Notes under the pieces: model-generated
Seen by the model: the letters and a program-made list of their open reading frames with translations, nothing else
Database searches by the model: none
Told to the model about the DNA's origin: nothing
Program-made: the position numbers and the translations under genes
Assembly (NCBI GenBank): GCA_000750105.3
Contig: JPHH03000009.1
Location: forward strand, 434,001-498,000
Source of the DNA: Tolypocladium sp. Sup5 PDA-1
Lineage: Eukaryota > Ascomycota > Sordariomycetes > Hypocreales > Ophiocordycipitaceae
DNA: 64,000 nucleotides
Reading direction: 5' to 3'
In this document: positions 39,736-50,918 of the stretch, one piece after another
Layout: each line of letters starts with the position of its first letter
How positions within the stretch are numbered: position 1 is the stretch's first letter

Positions 39736-41955
39736 ATGCGTCGCCGCGACTCGTCGTCCTCCTGCAACTCCAAAAACACGACATCGTCAACGTCGAGCAA
39801 GCCTCAACGGCCACGGCCCCCCTCGATCCTCCCCTTCGCGACGGCCCGTGGCGAGCGACGTACCACGGCCAGACCGCCCTTCATCTCGATACAGCCACCG
39901 CCACCATCAACAACACCACGGCCATCGCTATCGCGACCCAACTCGAGCCTCCCCGCCAGTTCGACCCGCTCGCCGCTGCGCCCGAGAGATCGCAACCAAC
40001 AAAATGTCCCTTTCCTGACGGCGACGACGCGCTCCACCATCGCGAGCGCCGCCAGGATGCCCGTCGGCGACAGACCACGACAGCCCCAGCTGAGCGCTGC
40101 GGCAGCCCGATCCATCAACCGCACCCCCCTAACCCCCAAGATCGCCGCCAAGGGGCCTCCTTCGACCGCGACCACGCCCCTGGTGCGGAGGCCACAGAGC
40201 GCCCACGCTCCCCGGGACGATGTCTCGACGCCCGTGGCCTCGTTCCTGAGCACCAACAACATCACGCCCCGCTCCGGCACGCGGCAGACCCGCGTCGACA
40301 GTGTTAATTCCACGCCGAGCGGAACCCCTAACCCAGAGAGGACCAGCGATGGCTGGGACAACAGCGGCAGGGCAGGCCTGGGAATCTCTGGCCCGGGCAA
40401 CGACGGCCCCAGACAGGCGGGAGACTCGCCCGGCGAGCCCGGCGACTCCAACAAGTTCTTCTACGCCAGCGATGCAAAGCCGGTGCATCACGCCGCCGCC
40501 CTACAGAGACCAGCCTCCGTCCCGCAGAAGCCCGTGGCATTCTTCTATGCCAACGGCATCTCGGCTGAGACGAAACGAACCCTGAGTCCGCCCGTGAACG
40601 CGACCTTTACGCCCGTTCTGGCGCCGACGCAGGAGCCCGTGGCAACCAAGTTTTTTTATGCCAACGGTACCCCTGACTTGGGGCCGCCGAGACCAATTCT
40701 CCCGATTTCTGGGCCAGCCTCGACCGTGTCGACGAGCTCAAGAATGCCTCCCGCGCGTCCTACAAGCAGCTCAGCTACGGGTCTTGCTGCCTCTGCGGTC
40801 CAGCGGCCAGTGTCGCCAATAAAAGCGGCATCTACGCCGACAGTGCAGACGTTGAAGACGAGCCCCATGCAACCTATATCCCCGAACCAACTGCCCTCAA
40901 TACTATCGCCGCCTACACTCGCGCCAACCACCTCTTCAGCCGGCAAGAGGAGAGTAAGCATCGACGCGGCCCCCAAGGTCATGAATAGGGGTCATACGAG
41001 GACGGGCAGTGTGCCGACAACGGAGGCTCTGACAGGGCCCAAGTTTGCCATGTCTCCCACTCCGTCCGAGTCAACGTCCCCGCCCCTCAGTCCTGGGGCG
41101 TCGCAGCGAGCAATGACCATGGCATCGATTCTCCAGGCTGCCGAGGATCTGAGAGAAGACGACGAGGACAACGATGGAGACGCCCAATCGGGATTCCAGA
41201 GTCCCACCAAGTCTTCCCCTGCCGCGGATCCTGTCAGCGAGCTCGTCGCCAACGCGCGGCGAGAGCGCAAGGTCCAGGATCTCGAGATTACCAATGCGTC
41301 GCTTGAGGCGATTAACAGGACCCTGGAGAGGCAACTACGCAAGCAAACAGCCGAGCTCCGTAGATATCGCCGCCTTTCCAGATCAGGACGCATATCCCTT
41401 GCTTCTGCGGCCTCTAGCCGAGTGCCGTCTGCAGCCCTCACCGACCCCCCCGTGGACCTCTCCGACCTGACCGAGGAGGAAGCGACCGAAGACGAGGACG
41501 AAGAGCTGGACTCGATTGATGATTCGGATCTGTCTAGCATCGACTCCACGTCTGCTGGGAACCCCCTATCACCAACCGAGAAACTCACCGCGCGCCGAAA
41601 ACGGGACGAGCGGCGCCTTCAGCTCGACTTGACCAAGCACCAGGAGCTGCTCGTCGACAGCCAGAAGATGAACCAGAGCCTCAAGCGGTGCCTCGACTGG
41701 ACCCAGGTGCTCATCAAGGAGGGCCAGAAGGCGCTCGAGTATCACGTCAGGGTGTCGGACGTCGAGATTGGGGGTCGCGTGTTGGCGCCCCCTGACGAAG
41801 AGGATGAGGATAACGTGTCGTTTGTGCAAGACGCCACGGTGCGGACCGACGCGCCAGGACTGGAGCCGCCTTGGGCGAAGAGGCCACAGGATCGAGATAG
41901 TGGCATCGAATTGCCTGCGGATGGCGCTCCGCCAATACTCAGGCATCCCTCATGA
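39736..41955 (+). CDS. Large disordered protein with three FFYA motifs and a C-terminal coiled coil
   Basis: One exon of 739 residues starts at the ATG at 39736 (MRRRDSSSSCNS); the upstream part of the frame begins with a GTG. The N-terminal half is Ser/Thr/Pro-rich and basic. Residues ~240-320 contain three spaced copies of one short motif: NKFFYASDAKP, VAFFYANGIS and TKFFYANGTP. The C-terminal part has a charged helical segment (ARRERKVQDLEITNASLEAI, then NRTLERQLRKQTAELRRYRR) that reads as a coiled coil. Acidic stretches and a second helical region follow (KLTARRKRDERRLQLDLTKH, LKRCLDWTQVLIKEGQKALE). No catalytic domain is seen. It may be a cytoskeletal or cell-polarity adaptor, but that is a guess from its composition. 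Confidence 0.8.
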   Translation: MRRRDSSSSCNSKNTTSSTSSKPQRPRPPSILPFATARGERRTTARPPFISIQPPPPSTTPRPSLSRPNSSLPASSTRSPLRPRDRNQQNVPFLTATTRSTIASAARMPVGDRPRQPQLSAAAARSINRTPLTPKIAAKGPPSTATTPLVRRPQSAHAPRDDVSTPVASFLSTNNITPRSGTRQTRVDSVNSTPSGTPNPERTSDGWDNSGRAGLGISGPGNDGPRQAGDSPGEPGDSNKFFYASDAKPVHHAAALQRPASVPQKPVAFFYANGISAETKRTLSPPVNATFTPVLAPTQEPVATKFFYANGTPDLGPPRPILPISGPASTVSTSSRMPPARPTSSSATGLAASAVQRPVSPIKAASTPTVQTLKTSPMQPISPNQLPSILSPPTLAPTTSSAGKRRVSIDAAPKVMNRGHTRTGSVPTTEALTGPKFAMSPTPSESTSPPLSPGASQRAMTMASILQAAEDLREDDEDNDGDAQSGFQSPTKSSPAADPVSELVANARRERKVQDLEITNASLEAINRTLERQLRKQTAELRRYRRLSRSGRISLASAASSRVPSAALTDPPVDLSDLTEEEATEDEDEELDSIDDSDLSSIDSTSAGNPLSPTEKLTARRKRDERRLQLDLTKHQELLVDSQKMNQSLKRCLDWTQVLIKEGQKALEYHVRVSDVEIGGRVLAPPDEEDEDNVSFVQDATVRTDAPGLEPPWAKRPQDRDSGIELPADGAPPILRHPS

Positions 41956-42600
41956 TGCCTGCACCAACAACACATTAACGACCCCGGCCAGGCAGCCGCA
42001 CACTGATCATCACCACTCTACGATGCCACCTTTCCTTCTCTCTTCCCCATGTGTCTTTAACAAACAATTCAACCCCCTGCGCACGCACATGGACGCACCA
42101 GGACGGGTATATACGGGGACCAACGGCGCAGACTTGGACTACACGGCGTTTTGTCGCTTCCCTCATCAACACTATCACTCTCAGCGGCACGGTCAACGGC
42201 TGCCTTACCTTCCACCAACTTTTTTCTTTCAGTTTTTTTTTTTTAGCCGCTGCGGAACCAGAGGATTACTGGCTTTTCTTGTCTTTGGCGGGGCGGATAC
42301 ATGTCATGTTTCGTTGCGTTCTGGCTTTCCACTACTCTCTTTTGTTAATTCCGGGCGTGTTTTTTCTTGTAAAGAAAATAAGATACCAGATACCCCCCCG
42401 ATGGAAAGTACGGCGATGGAGGACTTGTGCGAGGGAACGCATGGGGGACGGATATTTCGAGGGGCCTACGCGAGTGGGCGGATACCTGTGACATGTTGTA
42501 CTTGAGAAACACCGAGGTGCGTGTGCAGAATGGAGAGGCAGGTAGACGTGATACCTCAATTGCATGATGAGTTCATACATGTGAACAGCTCAGCCTACAT
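41956..42600. other. Convergent spacer
   Basis: About 645 bp hold the 3' UTRs of the FFYA-motif gene and nibrin. A run of 13 or more T lies near 42231-42244. No gene is supported. Confidence 0.5.
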
Positions 42601-45123
42601 TTATCTCCTCCGTCCGAACCTAAACTTGAGCTCATCGTCGCTGTCGTCGCTGGCCGGAACCTCGGTCCTCCGCGGCGCGGGCCGGGGTCTCTTGGTCCGC
42701 TGGTCCGAAGCTGACTCTTGCGCCGGCCGCTTGCCCTGGCTCTGGGTCGTGCGCCCGGATGCCTGGCTGCGGGTGTTCCTCTGCGACTGCGTGGCGCTGA
42801 TCCTCGTGCTGGTCGTGCCCGCGGGTATGGATTCCGCTGGCGGTAGGGTGCTATTACCCTCCTCCTCGTCGCCGCTATCTTCCACCACGAAGCCCGTATT
42901 GCGCTTCCGCGGGGATGGTGCCGGCGGCGTCGGGTTCGCCGTCTCCTGGAGCGATGGATGGCTCGCCACCGACTGCTTCTTCCGCTGGCTGCCCTCGTCC
43001 TCGAGCCAGTAGTTGTCGCCGACGCCAAACTCCTTGTTCTTGACCTGCGCGAGGGGCACGAAGACGCGGGCGGGCTGCCGGCCTTGGGCCTCGCCCCTGC
43101 GGCGGAACTTTTTGAAGTTCTTGACGCCGTTCCAGCGGGGGTCCCAGCGGCCGTCGGCAATCTCCTGCTCGCGCGTGCGCGACGCCGCGCCGTCGGACAC
43201 GCGGACGGGCATCTCCTCGACGATGTTGAGGCGGCGGATCTCGGCGAGGTCGACGTCGTCGGGAAGGTTGGCGAGGTCTTCCTTTTCGGCGCGCGCGCGG
43301 GCTTCTTCCTCCTCGCGGTGGCGGGCGGCCATGGCGAGGACGTCGATTTCCTTGGCCCTTTTCTTGGACGGGGCCTTGGTTGGGGTGGGTGCGGGCTCCG
43401 GAGTTGGGGAGGCAAAGACCTCGCCGCGTTCTAGCCGCTGTCGTTTGAATCTTGCTGCGGCGGGGGCCATGCCGTCCATTAGATTGTCTTCTGGTAGCGG
43501 AGACGCACGTCGCTTTCGTGGTGAACCGTTCGCTGCCGGCTGAGACTGAGAAGCGTCTGGCTCCTGAGAGACGAACAGCCCGCCTTCCTCCTCTGCTACG
43601 TTGTTCGGTCTGGCGGGCTTCGCTGACGGCGGGTCATCCATATCCATGTCAACGTCGTCGTCAAAGCCAGCGAACCTCCTCTTCACAGGTCTCCTCGCTC
43701 TCCCCCGTCTGGGAGCCGACTGCTGCTCTTGTTCATCGGCAGGCTGTGGATCTACCTGTATCACCTCGCTGTTGTTGGAACTGGATTGAGGGCCAGAGCC
43801 TGCCGCAGGTTGTCTAGCAGGTCTGGCGTCCTGGCTCGGAGCAGAAGATTCCACCTCCAATGGCCGACGTAGCTTGCTGGCGTCTTTGACGAGGATGGCC
43901 TCCAGGAACTCGTTTTGCTCGATGGGTCGGTGGTCGAGCCGCAGCGAAATGGCCGTGATGAACTCCGTATACCAACTGACGAGGTCCCCCTTGGCCGGCA
44001 AGTATCGTACCAGAACCACTCCCTTGCCCTCGCTGCCGTCGTCAAAGCTGCCGAGTCCCTTTTCTCCCGCCATCTCCTTTACGTATCGCACAAAATCATC
44101 TACTTGTTCTTCACCGGGAGTAATGGTGTGGAGCATGGCCTTTCCACAGCCGTTGGTAATCGGTGCGAGTAGGTTGTTGTATTGGGTGGTGTCGGAAAAG
44201 ATGAATGTGTATCCGTCAAACACATCTTTGCGCTCCGGGTCAGGGGTGTAGATAGAATCGGGATGCTGGACCGGCTCGCCGCCTCGAGGCGGCAAATGCT
44301 GTATCGCATCGGGCCAGTATTTTGTAAAGTCCTGCTCCAAAAGGCAGGTGTCTGCAGTGTCACCGTCGGATGGCAGCTCGGCAGCCTGCACCACGGCGTC
44401 GAGGAAGGATTCTGTAACGACGAATCTTCCATTTATCAGAGCCTGGAGTCCCTTGGCCGTGTTTCGCTTCTTGGAGACCACATGCGTGGTGAAGTCCACA
44501 CTGTAGTCGTTCAGGAGCTTGATGTCGAGGTTCTCGAACTGTTCCTGCAGCGACACGAGCGGCTGCGTCTGGAGCTCCTTTTTCGTGAATGAAAATGTGA
44601 AGACGACGGGGAACCAAATGATCCTTGACACCAATTAGCCTCCCCGTACGTACAAGTGATATTCCCGTCGCTGGCATCTTACCGGAACGTGCTGGGACAC
44701 TTGCCCATCGTCACCTCCGCCTCTTTGCCGTCAACGACGTACTTTTGGCCCTTGATCTTTTGTCCGTTGACGACTGTTCCTATCTTGGTCGCCAAGTCCT
44801 CGATCGTGAGCTTCGAGCGGCTGGTGAGGTGGTACGCATGGCCCTCTTCGACACGGTCCGCCCTGATGGTCAGGTGCTTCCGCGAGATGGTGTTGTGGGA
44901 GATGGCAAGCTGGCCGGCTACACAGAAAAGGTTAGCATGTAAAGATACTGGCTAATTGGGAAGATGTGAGTTGTCTTACGCTCTGCCGCAGTCCTTCCAA
45001 AGAGATACGTCTTGCCAGGCCTCAGCCAGAGCCGACGCCCTGTGAAGGTGTTAGCGAGCAGATTCATCCAGGTGGAGGCGCAGACTTGCCCTCGAATACT
45101 TCCTCATTTTCCAGCAGCCACAT
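42601..45123 (-). CDS. Nibrin, DNA double-strand-break MRN complex subunit (4 exons, one GC-AG intron)
   Basis: The model has exons 45090-45123, 44980-45039, 44683-44917 and 42601-44623, for 783 residues. It starts MWLLENEEVFEG and joins directly to RRLWLRPGKTYLFGRTAAEP, then QLAISHNTISRKHLTIR: an FHA domain with its GR and SxxH phosphothreonine-binding residues. A BRCT-type region follows in exon 4 (NLDIKLLNDYSVDFTTHVVS, NGRFVVTESFLDAVVQ). The long C-terminal part is disordered, with a likely Mre11-binding block (DLAEIRRLNIVEEMPV) and a terminal SDDELKFRFGRRR that may bind the ATM/Tel1 kinase. Intron 1 (45040-45089) has a GC donor (GGCAAGT); no GT donor keeps the frame. The protein senses DNA breaks with Mre11 and Rad50 (called NBS1/Xrs2 or ScaA in other fungi). 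Confidence 0.92.
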
Positions 45124-46018
45124 TTTCGAGGCCTAGTGCCGCCAAAGGGCACATCTCAAGGGCGGAAATCCTGCCTGGCGCAGCCTGGGGTACAGCCAGC
45201 GTTTGGATGACGTTGGTGGTGAACGTCGTGGACTTTTTGCGGGGCGCGGGAGACGCGTCGCAGGTCCATATCAACGCCAGCTCACGTGCTGGGTTACAGG
45301 GGTCTCAACTAATACACCTCAACGCTGCCACGTGCACCTCGTCTAGATTGTTCTTCTACCTTATTGCTCGCTCACGTTCCTACTCGTTTTTGTATGTTTC
45401 ACTTTTTCTTTTATATTTCCACGTGATCCTGGCATGGCCGTCGGGTACGTCGAACCTACAACAAGTTCAGAGTCACTCGGGCCAACAATTCAAGGATTAA
45501 CTCGGACATAATCCTGAGATAAGGAGCAAAGTCATTTTTGACTAATCCAGGCGTCACCGACGTTGCTATTGCTCTTTGCATCACTTACCTTTGGCCGAAG
45601 CTACTCTCAGTCCTTTTGCACGCCGTGCCAGCCGCGGCCGCAAACAACGGCAGTGATGCTCCTGATCGTGAGTGTTCTCTGTACAAGTGTACGCTGCACC
45701 CAGTCACTACCTACGCACGATATGACCTGTTCTTTATCCTGGTCACCCATTAACAGGCCTTGTTCCGGTGCCGCACAAGCGTGCCACTCCCTCACTGCAC
45801 TCTGCCCGTGCGGTTTCTGTGCGTCACGCTCGCCGCAGTATAAAACGGCGTAATGGCGGCATGAAGGGGCTGCCCCAGGCTCTCCCTTCCCCTTCTCTTC
45901 GCTCTTCCTGGTTCCCATTCTGCGCCTTACGCAGGTCTCAACTTCTTCCTCAATCGTCAGGACCTCCTTCTGGTCGTCGCCCTTGGTACAGACCCGAGTT
46001 CGAGAAGACAGTCTCGAG
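45124..46018. promoter_or_regulatory. Divergent spacer between nibrin and an orphan gene
   Basis: About 895 bp. The last 150 bp before the orphan start are C/T-rich, like a fungal 5' UTR. No gene or repeat is recognised. Confidence 0.45.
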
Positions 46019-46765
46019 ATGGAGGCGTGCAGCACTGTCGTTGATGTTCGTTCTGCAGATGGCTTCTTCCGAAGCCTGCCCCCTGCTGGCCGCCCGAGGC
46101 GCCTAGATCCCGCAACCTTGGTGGTGTTCGAAAACCCAGAACTATCTGAAGTGTTAGCCCAAGACGAAAGGTACTGCCCCGTCATCGAGTGCGGCTTTGC
46201 AAAAAAGGTCTACGTGGGCCATCTCATGCTCCCAGCAGCGGCCTGGCTGGAAGCTGAGTGGGCTCCTCTGTTGTTAATCCTACCGAGCGCGTTCCCCCTT
46301 GCGACCTGGCATCGCATGGTGGTGGCCAGGTGGCGCCTCTTTGAGGCAAATTTCGGCGTCCCCCTTGCGTGGCACGGCTTCGAACCACCAGTCGCACGTG
46401 GTCCCCCCCAACGGTTCCCTTTTCGTAAACACGAGTTGGGCGCCTACTACGCGGCGGCCTACAAACATTACTCCACGGGCAACGAATGCACAGCCTGCCG
46501 CGCGGTGGAATGGGGGCCGTGTACTGCTTTCAACCGGGGAGAGCTTCGCGGTCCGTACCCACAAGGAATTTGTGCGACCGGGACGGAGTTTCCGAACACG
46601 AAGCTCTTCACCGAGGAGCAGATGATGAGCTGGTCGCTCGCCGTGGGCTTCATCAGCCTTGTGGTGATGGGCAAGATACTCGGGGACTCTCACGTTGCTG
46701 ACGTGGGCTACGATTTACTTGCTCGATGGGAGGCGGAGCTGACCAGACGCTTGTGCCCGCGATAA
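46019..46765 (+). CDS. Orphan protein of unknown function
   Basis: The single-exon frame is used from the ATG at 46019 (MEACSTVVDVR) and gives 248 residues. It has no signal peptide or strong transmembrane pattern apart from hydrophobic stretches (APLLLILPSAFPLATW, SLAVGFISLVVMGKIL). A central basic region leads into a Cys-containing block (NECTACRAVEWGPCTAFNRG, then GICATG). Similar CxxC..C blocks occur in small fungal DUF3716-type proteins, but the spacing is incomplete, so I do not claim membership. The length and smooth composition support a real gene. The function is unknown. Confidence 0.6.
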   Translation: MEACSTVVDVRSADGFFRSLPPAGRPRRLDPATLVVFENPELSEVLAQDERYCPVIECGFAKKVYVGHLMLPAAAWLEAEWAPLLLILPSAFPLATWHRMVVARWRLFEANFGVPLAWHGFEPPVARGPPQRFPFRKHELGAYYAAAYKHYSTGNECTACRAVEWGPCTAFNRGELRGPYPQGICATGTEFPNTKLFTEEQMMSWSLAVGFISLVVMGKILGDSHVADVGYDLLARWEAELTRRLCPR

Positions 46766-47840
46766 TTGATGGAAAACCCGACGATGGCTTTCGCTTTCGT
46801 TAGCTAGTCTGGCACGGTTGTACGCCTATTCATTGCAATATATTACGGAGAACACATGAGTAAACCTTGACCCGGTAGACTTGAAAGGAACCCGGGCAAG
46901 CTTTGGGGGCCATGTACTGCCACCCCGCCTTGCTTTGTGGCCTTTGCAGTGATGCATGCTTGGGCGTCCGTGGGGCTATGTGGTAGTGGTTCAACGTGAA
47001 TGGGCAGAGAGTGAATGTGTGTTGCTTTGTCGTTGAATGCCGTGACTTCACAGAATATGAACGATTCACTCACTTTCGAATACGAGCTGAACCAGCTGAC
47101 GGCCGAACGTTTTGCGCTACAAAGCAGCACAGGGCACACCAGACACTCCGTCACACTCTCTTTCCAAGTCGCCAGAGCTCGTTTGAATTCATCTATTATC
47201 GAAACTGTCCCGACAGCACTCACTGTTGCAATTCGTCGCGCGTAATCATAACCGCTTTCTATCCTTCCCCAACAGATTCTAGCCGCTACCATAGGAATGT
47301 ATTCCTAAATCTCCGCCAGCACCTTGCCCGGTTTGATGGAGAATGCATCTGAAAATTCTATCCTAGAAGCCCATGCCCGGACAAGCAATCGATCTGGCAT
47401 GCCGCATGTTCACGACACACCTGAGACGCTGCTCCCACCGTCAAGGCACCATGCACGCGCGTCGTACCGGAAAGCGACTCACCCCGGACAACATGAGACC
47501 TGCATGGATAGCCGCCGACGCCTAGATCACTGCCGTAATATGCTAGTCCCAATGTTGACTGGGGTTTGGAGCAACTGGGGAGTCTCGTTGAGCATCAACA
47601 AGCAATAGGAAACTGTAATTGAGGCATACCGTTTATTCGTTTTAACTAGCCCTAGGCTGATCGTGCCGCAAGAGTCGCGGCACGAGAAGGGTTGCTATGC
47701 CGCTGATTCTGCCATGCAGACGACAGATCTTATTGGGCAATGTGTGTTGCCGATTTCCCATAGCACACAGCTGGGGAAAGCCGCCGACGGCGCGGCTTGC
47801 GGTGTGGTGTTATTAGCTCGCAGAGGGTAACGCTCCGCGG
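46766..47840. other. Convergent intergenic region
   Basis: About 1.1 kb lie between the orphan and the MFS gene, with lower GC content. Short frames on both strands show no coherent coding potential. No repeat family is recognised. Confidence 0.5.
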
Positions 47841-49334
47841 CTACACCTGCTCTATTTTCCAGCAATCGGCGACCATCCTCTTGCGCCCGACCTTGCGACT
47901 CCTGATGTTAAACTCCTCGTTGTTTTCAATCTTGACCGGGTCGATGTGCTCGGGCGCCTCGTTGACCAGCCGGGCAACCTCGCGTACCTGGCCAATCTTC
48001 CACCCCCGCAGGACGGTGAGACAAATGGCGGCAGCGATGAACATGAAGCCAGTAAAGAGCTGCGTACCCAGGTAGCTGCCGGTTCCGGAGACGATCTGCA
48101 GGGCAATCGGCTCGCTGAAGAGACACGGCAGCATGATGGTCAGCCAGATGAGGCTGAGCGCCGACGGCACGTGTTTCAGCCCGACGACCTCTGCGGTGAC
48201 GGGCCCAATGGTGGTCCAGAACGTGCCGCCGACGCTGCCGCAGATGATGGCGAAGAAGATGAGCACGCCGTAGACCTTGGCGTTGACCCAGATGACCAGC
48301 GAAAACAGCCCGGCGAGCAGCGTCATCAGCGCCGACATGTTCATGCGCCCAGTACGATCACTAAAGTATCCGACAAACGGCCGGCCGACGCCCTGGCCCA
48401 GGTTGAAGAAGGCGCTGATGAGGGCCGCCTCGGAGGCGCCCAGCCCGATCTCGTTGGCGTAGTTGGCCAAGCTGAAGATGAGCACGACGTAGCCTAGCAT
48501 GCTGAACCAGCCAAAGGCGAGGAGCAGCAGGAACTCGGGGCGCCTGAAGAGAGTCGTGTCAAACGCGAGCTGGCTCGAACCTATGATCTTGTTACGGTCC
48601 TTGATGAGCAGCGTACAGGTGGTGTTGACGACAAAGGCGATGATGCCCAGAATCCTGAACGCCCACTCGATGCCAAGATTTCGGATCATGGCGCCGGCAG
48701 CAAACGAGTACAGCAGCCCGCCGAGCCCGGAACCGCAGGCGGAGAAGCCATTCGCCAGGGAGCGACGAGTGCTGAACCACTGGGGCACGATGCCCACGGA
48801 CGGGGTAAACAGGAAGCCCATGCCCATGCCGAACAGCACGCCCTGGGTGAGGAACAGGTGCCAGATCTTGCTGGCAAAGCTGGCGCATATCAAGCTCGCG
48901 GCCTCCATGACGACGCCTGCCAGCATGGTCGGCTTGGTGCCGAGCTCCCGCGTGCAGATGGTCGCAATGGGCGACACGAGGAGCGCACAGCTGATGCTGA
49001 GGGACCCGACAAAGGCGTAGTCGAGGGCCGTGGCGCCCGGGTACGTGCTGTTTGCGAGGTAATGGGCCAGGAAGACGCCGTAACTCGAGTTCAGGCCCCA
49101 GGTGTGCGCGTTGATGGTGGCGACGCAGGCCGTGCAGACCCAGCCGTAGCCGCCATTGGGAGGCGGAGGGGGCGCGCTGGGTTCCGGCTCGTCGCCCTGG
49201 GCTTCCTCGGAGGACAGGCGGTTGGTGCCCTTTTCCCCGTTCACGATGCCGCCGGGCGTAGGGGTTTCAGACAGGGAACGCGGTGCGATCCGATCTTGGC
49301 TGGCGGTTGTTTGCTGCTGCCCAGCCGGTTCCAT
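47841..49334 (-). CDS. Monocarboxylate-type MFS permease
   Basis: A single exon encodes 497 residues from the ATG at 49334. A polar N-terminus ends in the family signature PPNGGYGWVCTACVATINAH, just before helix 1 (GLNSSYGVFLAHYL). About twelve hydrophobic helices follow in two groups of six, separated by a short basic loop (KDRNKIIGSSQ). Conserved segments include FGMGMGFLFTPSVGIVPQWF, GFSACGSGLGGLLYSF and FFNLGQGVGRPFVGYFSDRTGR. The family (fungal MCH/monocarboxylate transporter-like) contains plasma-membrane carriers of small organic acids, riboflavin and unidentified substrates. The substrate here cannot be told from the sequence. A basic tail precedes the stop. Confidence 0.9.
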   Translation of the reverse strand: MEPAGQQQTTASQDRIAPRSLSETPTPGGIVNGEKGTNRLSSEEAQGDEPEPSAPPPPPNGGYGWVCTACVATINAHTWGLNSSYGVFLAHYLANSTYPGATALDYAFVGSLSISCALLVSPIATICTRELGTKPTMLAGVVMEAASLICASFASKIWHLFLTQGVLFGMGMGFLFTPSVGIVPQWFSTRRSLANGFSACGSGLGGLLYSFAAGAMIRNLGIEWAFRILGIIAFVVNTTCTLLIKDRNKIIGSSQLAFDTTLFRRPEFLLLLAFGWFSMLGYVVLIFSLANYANEIGLGASEAALISAFFNLGQGVGRPFVGYFSDRTGRMNMSALMTLLAGLFSLVIWVNAKVYGVLIFFAIICGSVGGTFWTTIGPVTAEVVGLKHVPSALSLIWLTIMLPCLFSEPIALQIVSGTGSYLGTQLFTGFMFIAAAICLTVLRGWKIGQVREVARLVNEAPEHIDPVKIENNEEFNIRSRKVGRKRMVADCWKIEQV

Positions 49335-50918
49335 CTTGCCTGTCCCTCACGCAAGTCGCTATGTGTGTTTGCAGCCGGTTGATGAGAGGGGAGAAGAGGA
49401 GGACTTGGCGGCGTCCCCCGACTCTGGGAAAAAGATTGCCTCCCATGACTGACCCATCTTCGGAGTCCGATTTCCGCACGCACGAGACGGTGCTGTTAGA
49501 GCCGGCGGCTGGCTCTAGCCTCTAGCACAAGGTCGAGAGCCACTTTTCCATCAGCAAACGGCGCCTCACAATGGCGGAAATGGCCGTCGGGAATACCAGC
49601 GCCCCGATGACGCCCGCCGCCGGCATCCCGATGCGGCAACGCTGGATGCGGGGACGCAGCAATAATAATTAACGTTACGAGCCGGACCGTCGGTCCAATG
49701 GCCGTGTTTGCGACGCTGGCTCTGGTCAGCGAGCCAACAAGGTGTTTTCCAAGGGGATCATTGGCCGTGATCACGGCCGCGGAGGGCCTCTTTGGGCCAC
49801 TGCGAAGCGAGGTGCAAACTCCACTGCCTATGGCAAGCGTCAGGCTGAGTCGCGGCCGGGGCACGCCGTCGGAGAGGAGTGGGCCCGGTAAACGGAGGAA
49901 GCTCGGCCGGCCGAGATGCGACTCTGCAGCTGCTGCTTTCATTGTCACAGGCCGCTCAACGCTCAGCTCGGCAACCTGTGGCGAACCACGACTCACGAGG
50001 GAAAGCCACTGCAGAAAGCGGGAGTCGGCCGCTGCGGGACGCGGACAAGGGGCTGCAGTTGTCTTCAAGGACAAAACGCTCCTGGCTGTGGTTACGTAAT
50101 CCTTGTATCGGGTCGGCGCGCGCCGACGGGGGACCCTGAGAAGGGAGCCTGGGAAGGGGGTTTTTTTTTTTTTTTTTGTCCGCGAGGGGCATGGGAATAG
50201 ATGAAGAGATTGGGGAAGGGGAATAGAGTTGGCGCGGGGAGGTCGAAAAGCCCCGATGAGTTTCGAGACGGAACAAAGAAGGATGCTGTGGAGTTCATAT
50301 AGGCGTCTGCTTCCGATCATAGAGGTATGCCAGAGCCAGCCCGCTGCCCGTGCAACGGCACACGGCGCGCCCCTGGCAGTTGAGTTGGGAACATCAGCCC
50401 ACCGACGACGTCCGTTGGTTGTACGAATACAGACCGGATATTGCAGTTGTTGTTTTGTACCTTGACTTACATGCGGGTGCATCTCATCACCCACATGTCA
50501 ACCGGTTGCCCCCGATGAGCCAGTGTCGTTTCCCTCTGGTGCTTGAAGCTTGTGTCAGGAACCTGCAAGTTGGGGGTTGTGCAACCACAGGGACGAGGCG
50601 GACGCAATTGATCCCAAAACACCACGGTATCACGCAAACGGTTCTTGACGACGCAGTATTAGCGTAGCCGTGATAGCTTAATTACACCTATACACAGCAC
50701 ACATGCAGGGTGCGCCCAGACAGGTCGTAGGTAGCAGAGCGCAAAGCAGGCGCGCGCACACGTGACGCCAAGCCACCCTCTGGCCCAGGAGCTTTCCAGC
50801 TTCAAACAATGCATCCATCCATCTCAAAGTATCCAGGTATCAAAATCCCTCCCATCATTTCATTACCAGCATGACGCAGAAAAACGACGAGGCAGCAGCA
50901 TTCGGGGACGAGGCGTGT
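49335..50918. other. Intergenic region with poly-T run
   Basis: About 1.6 kb without a supportable gene lie between the MFS promoter and the 3' end of the acetate transporter gene. It holds a run of 17 T at 50161-50177. The rest is GC-rich, with chance reading frames only. Confidence 0.5.
50161..50177 (+). repeat. Poly-T tract (17 nt)
   Basis: Seventeen T in a row follow a G-rich stretch. No tail, target-site duplication or coding remnant is visible, so a retroposed origin is not supported. Confidence 0.85.

Noticed and set aside
46019..46765. Assignment of the orphan to the DUF3716 family
   Set aside because: Only part of the expected cysteine spacing is present, so the family name would be unsupported.
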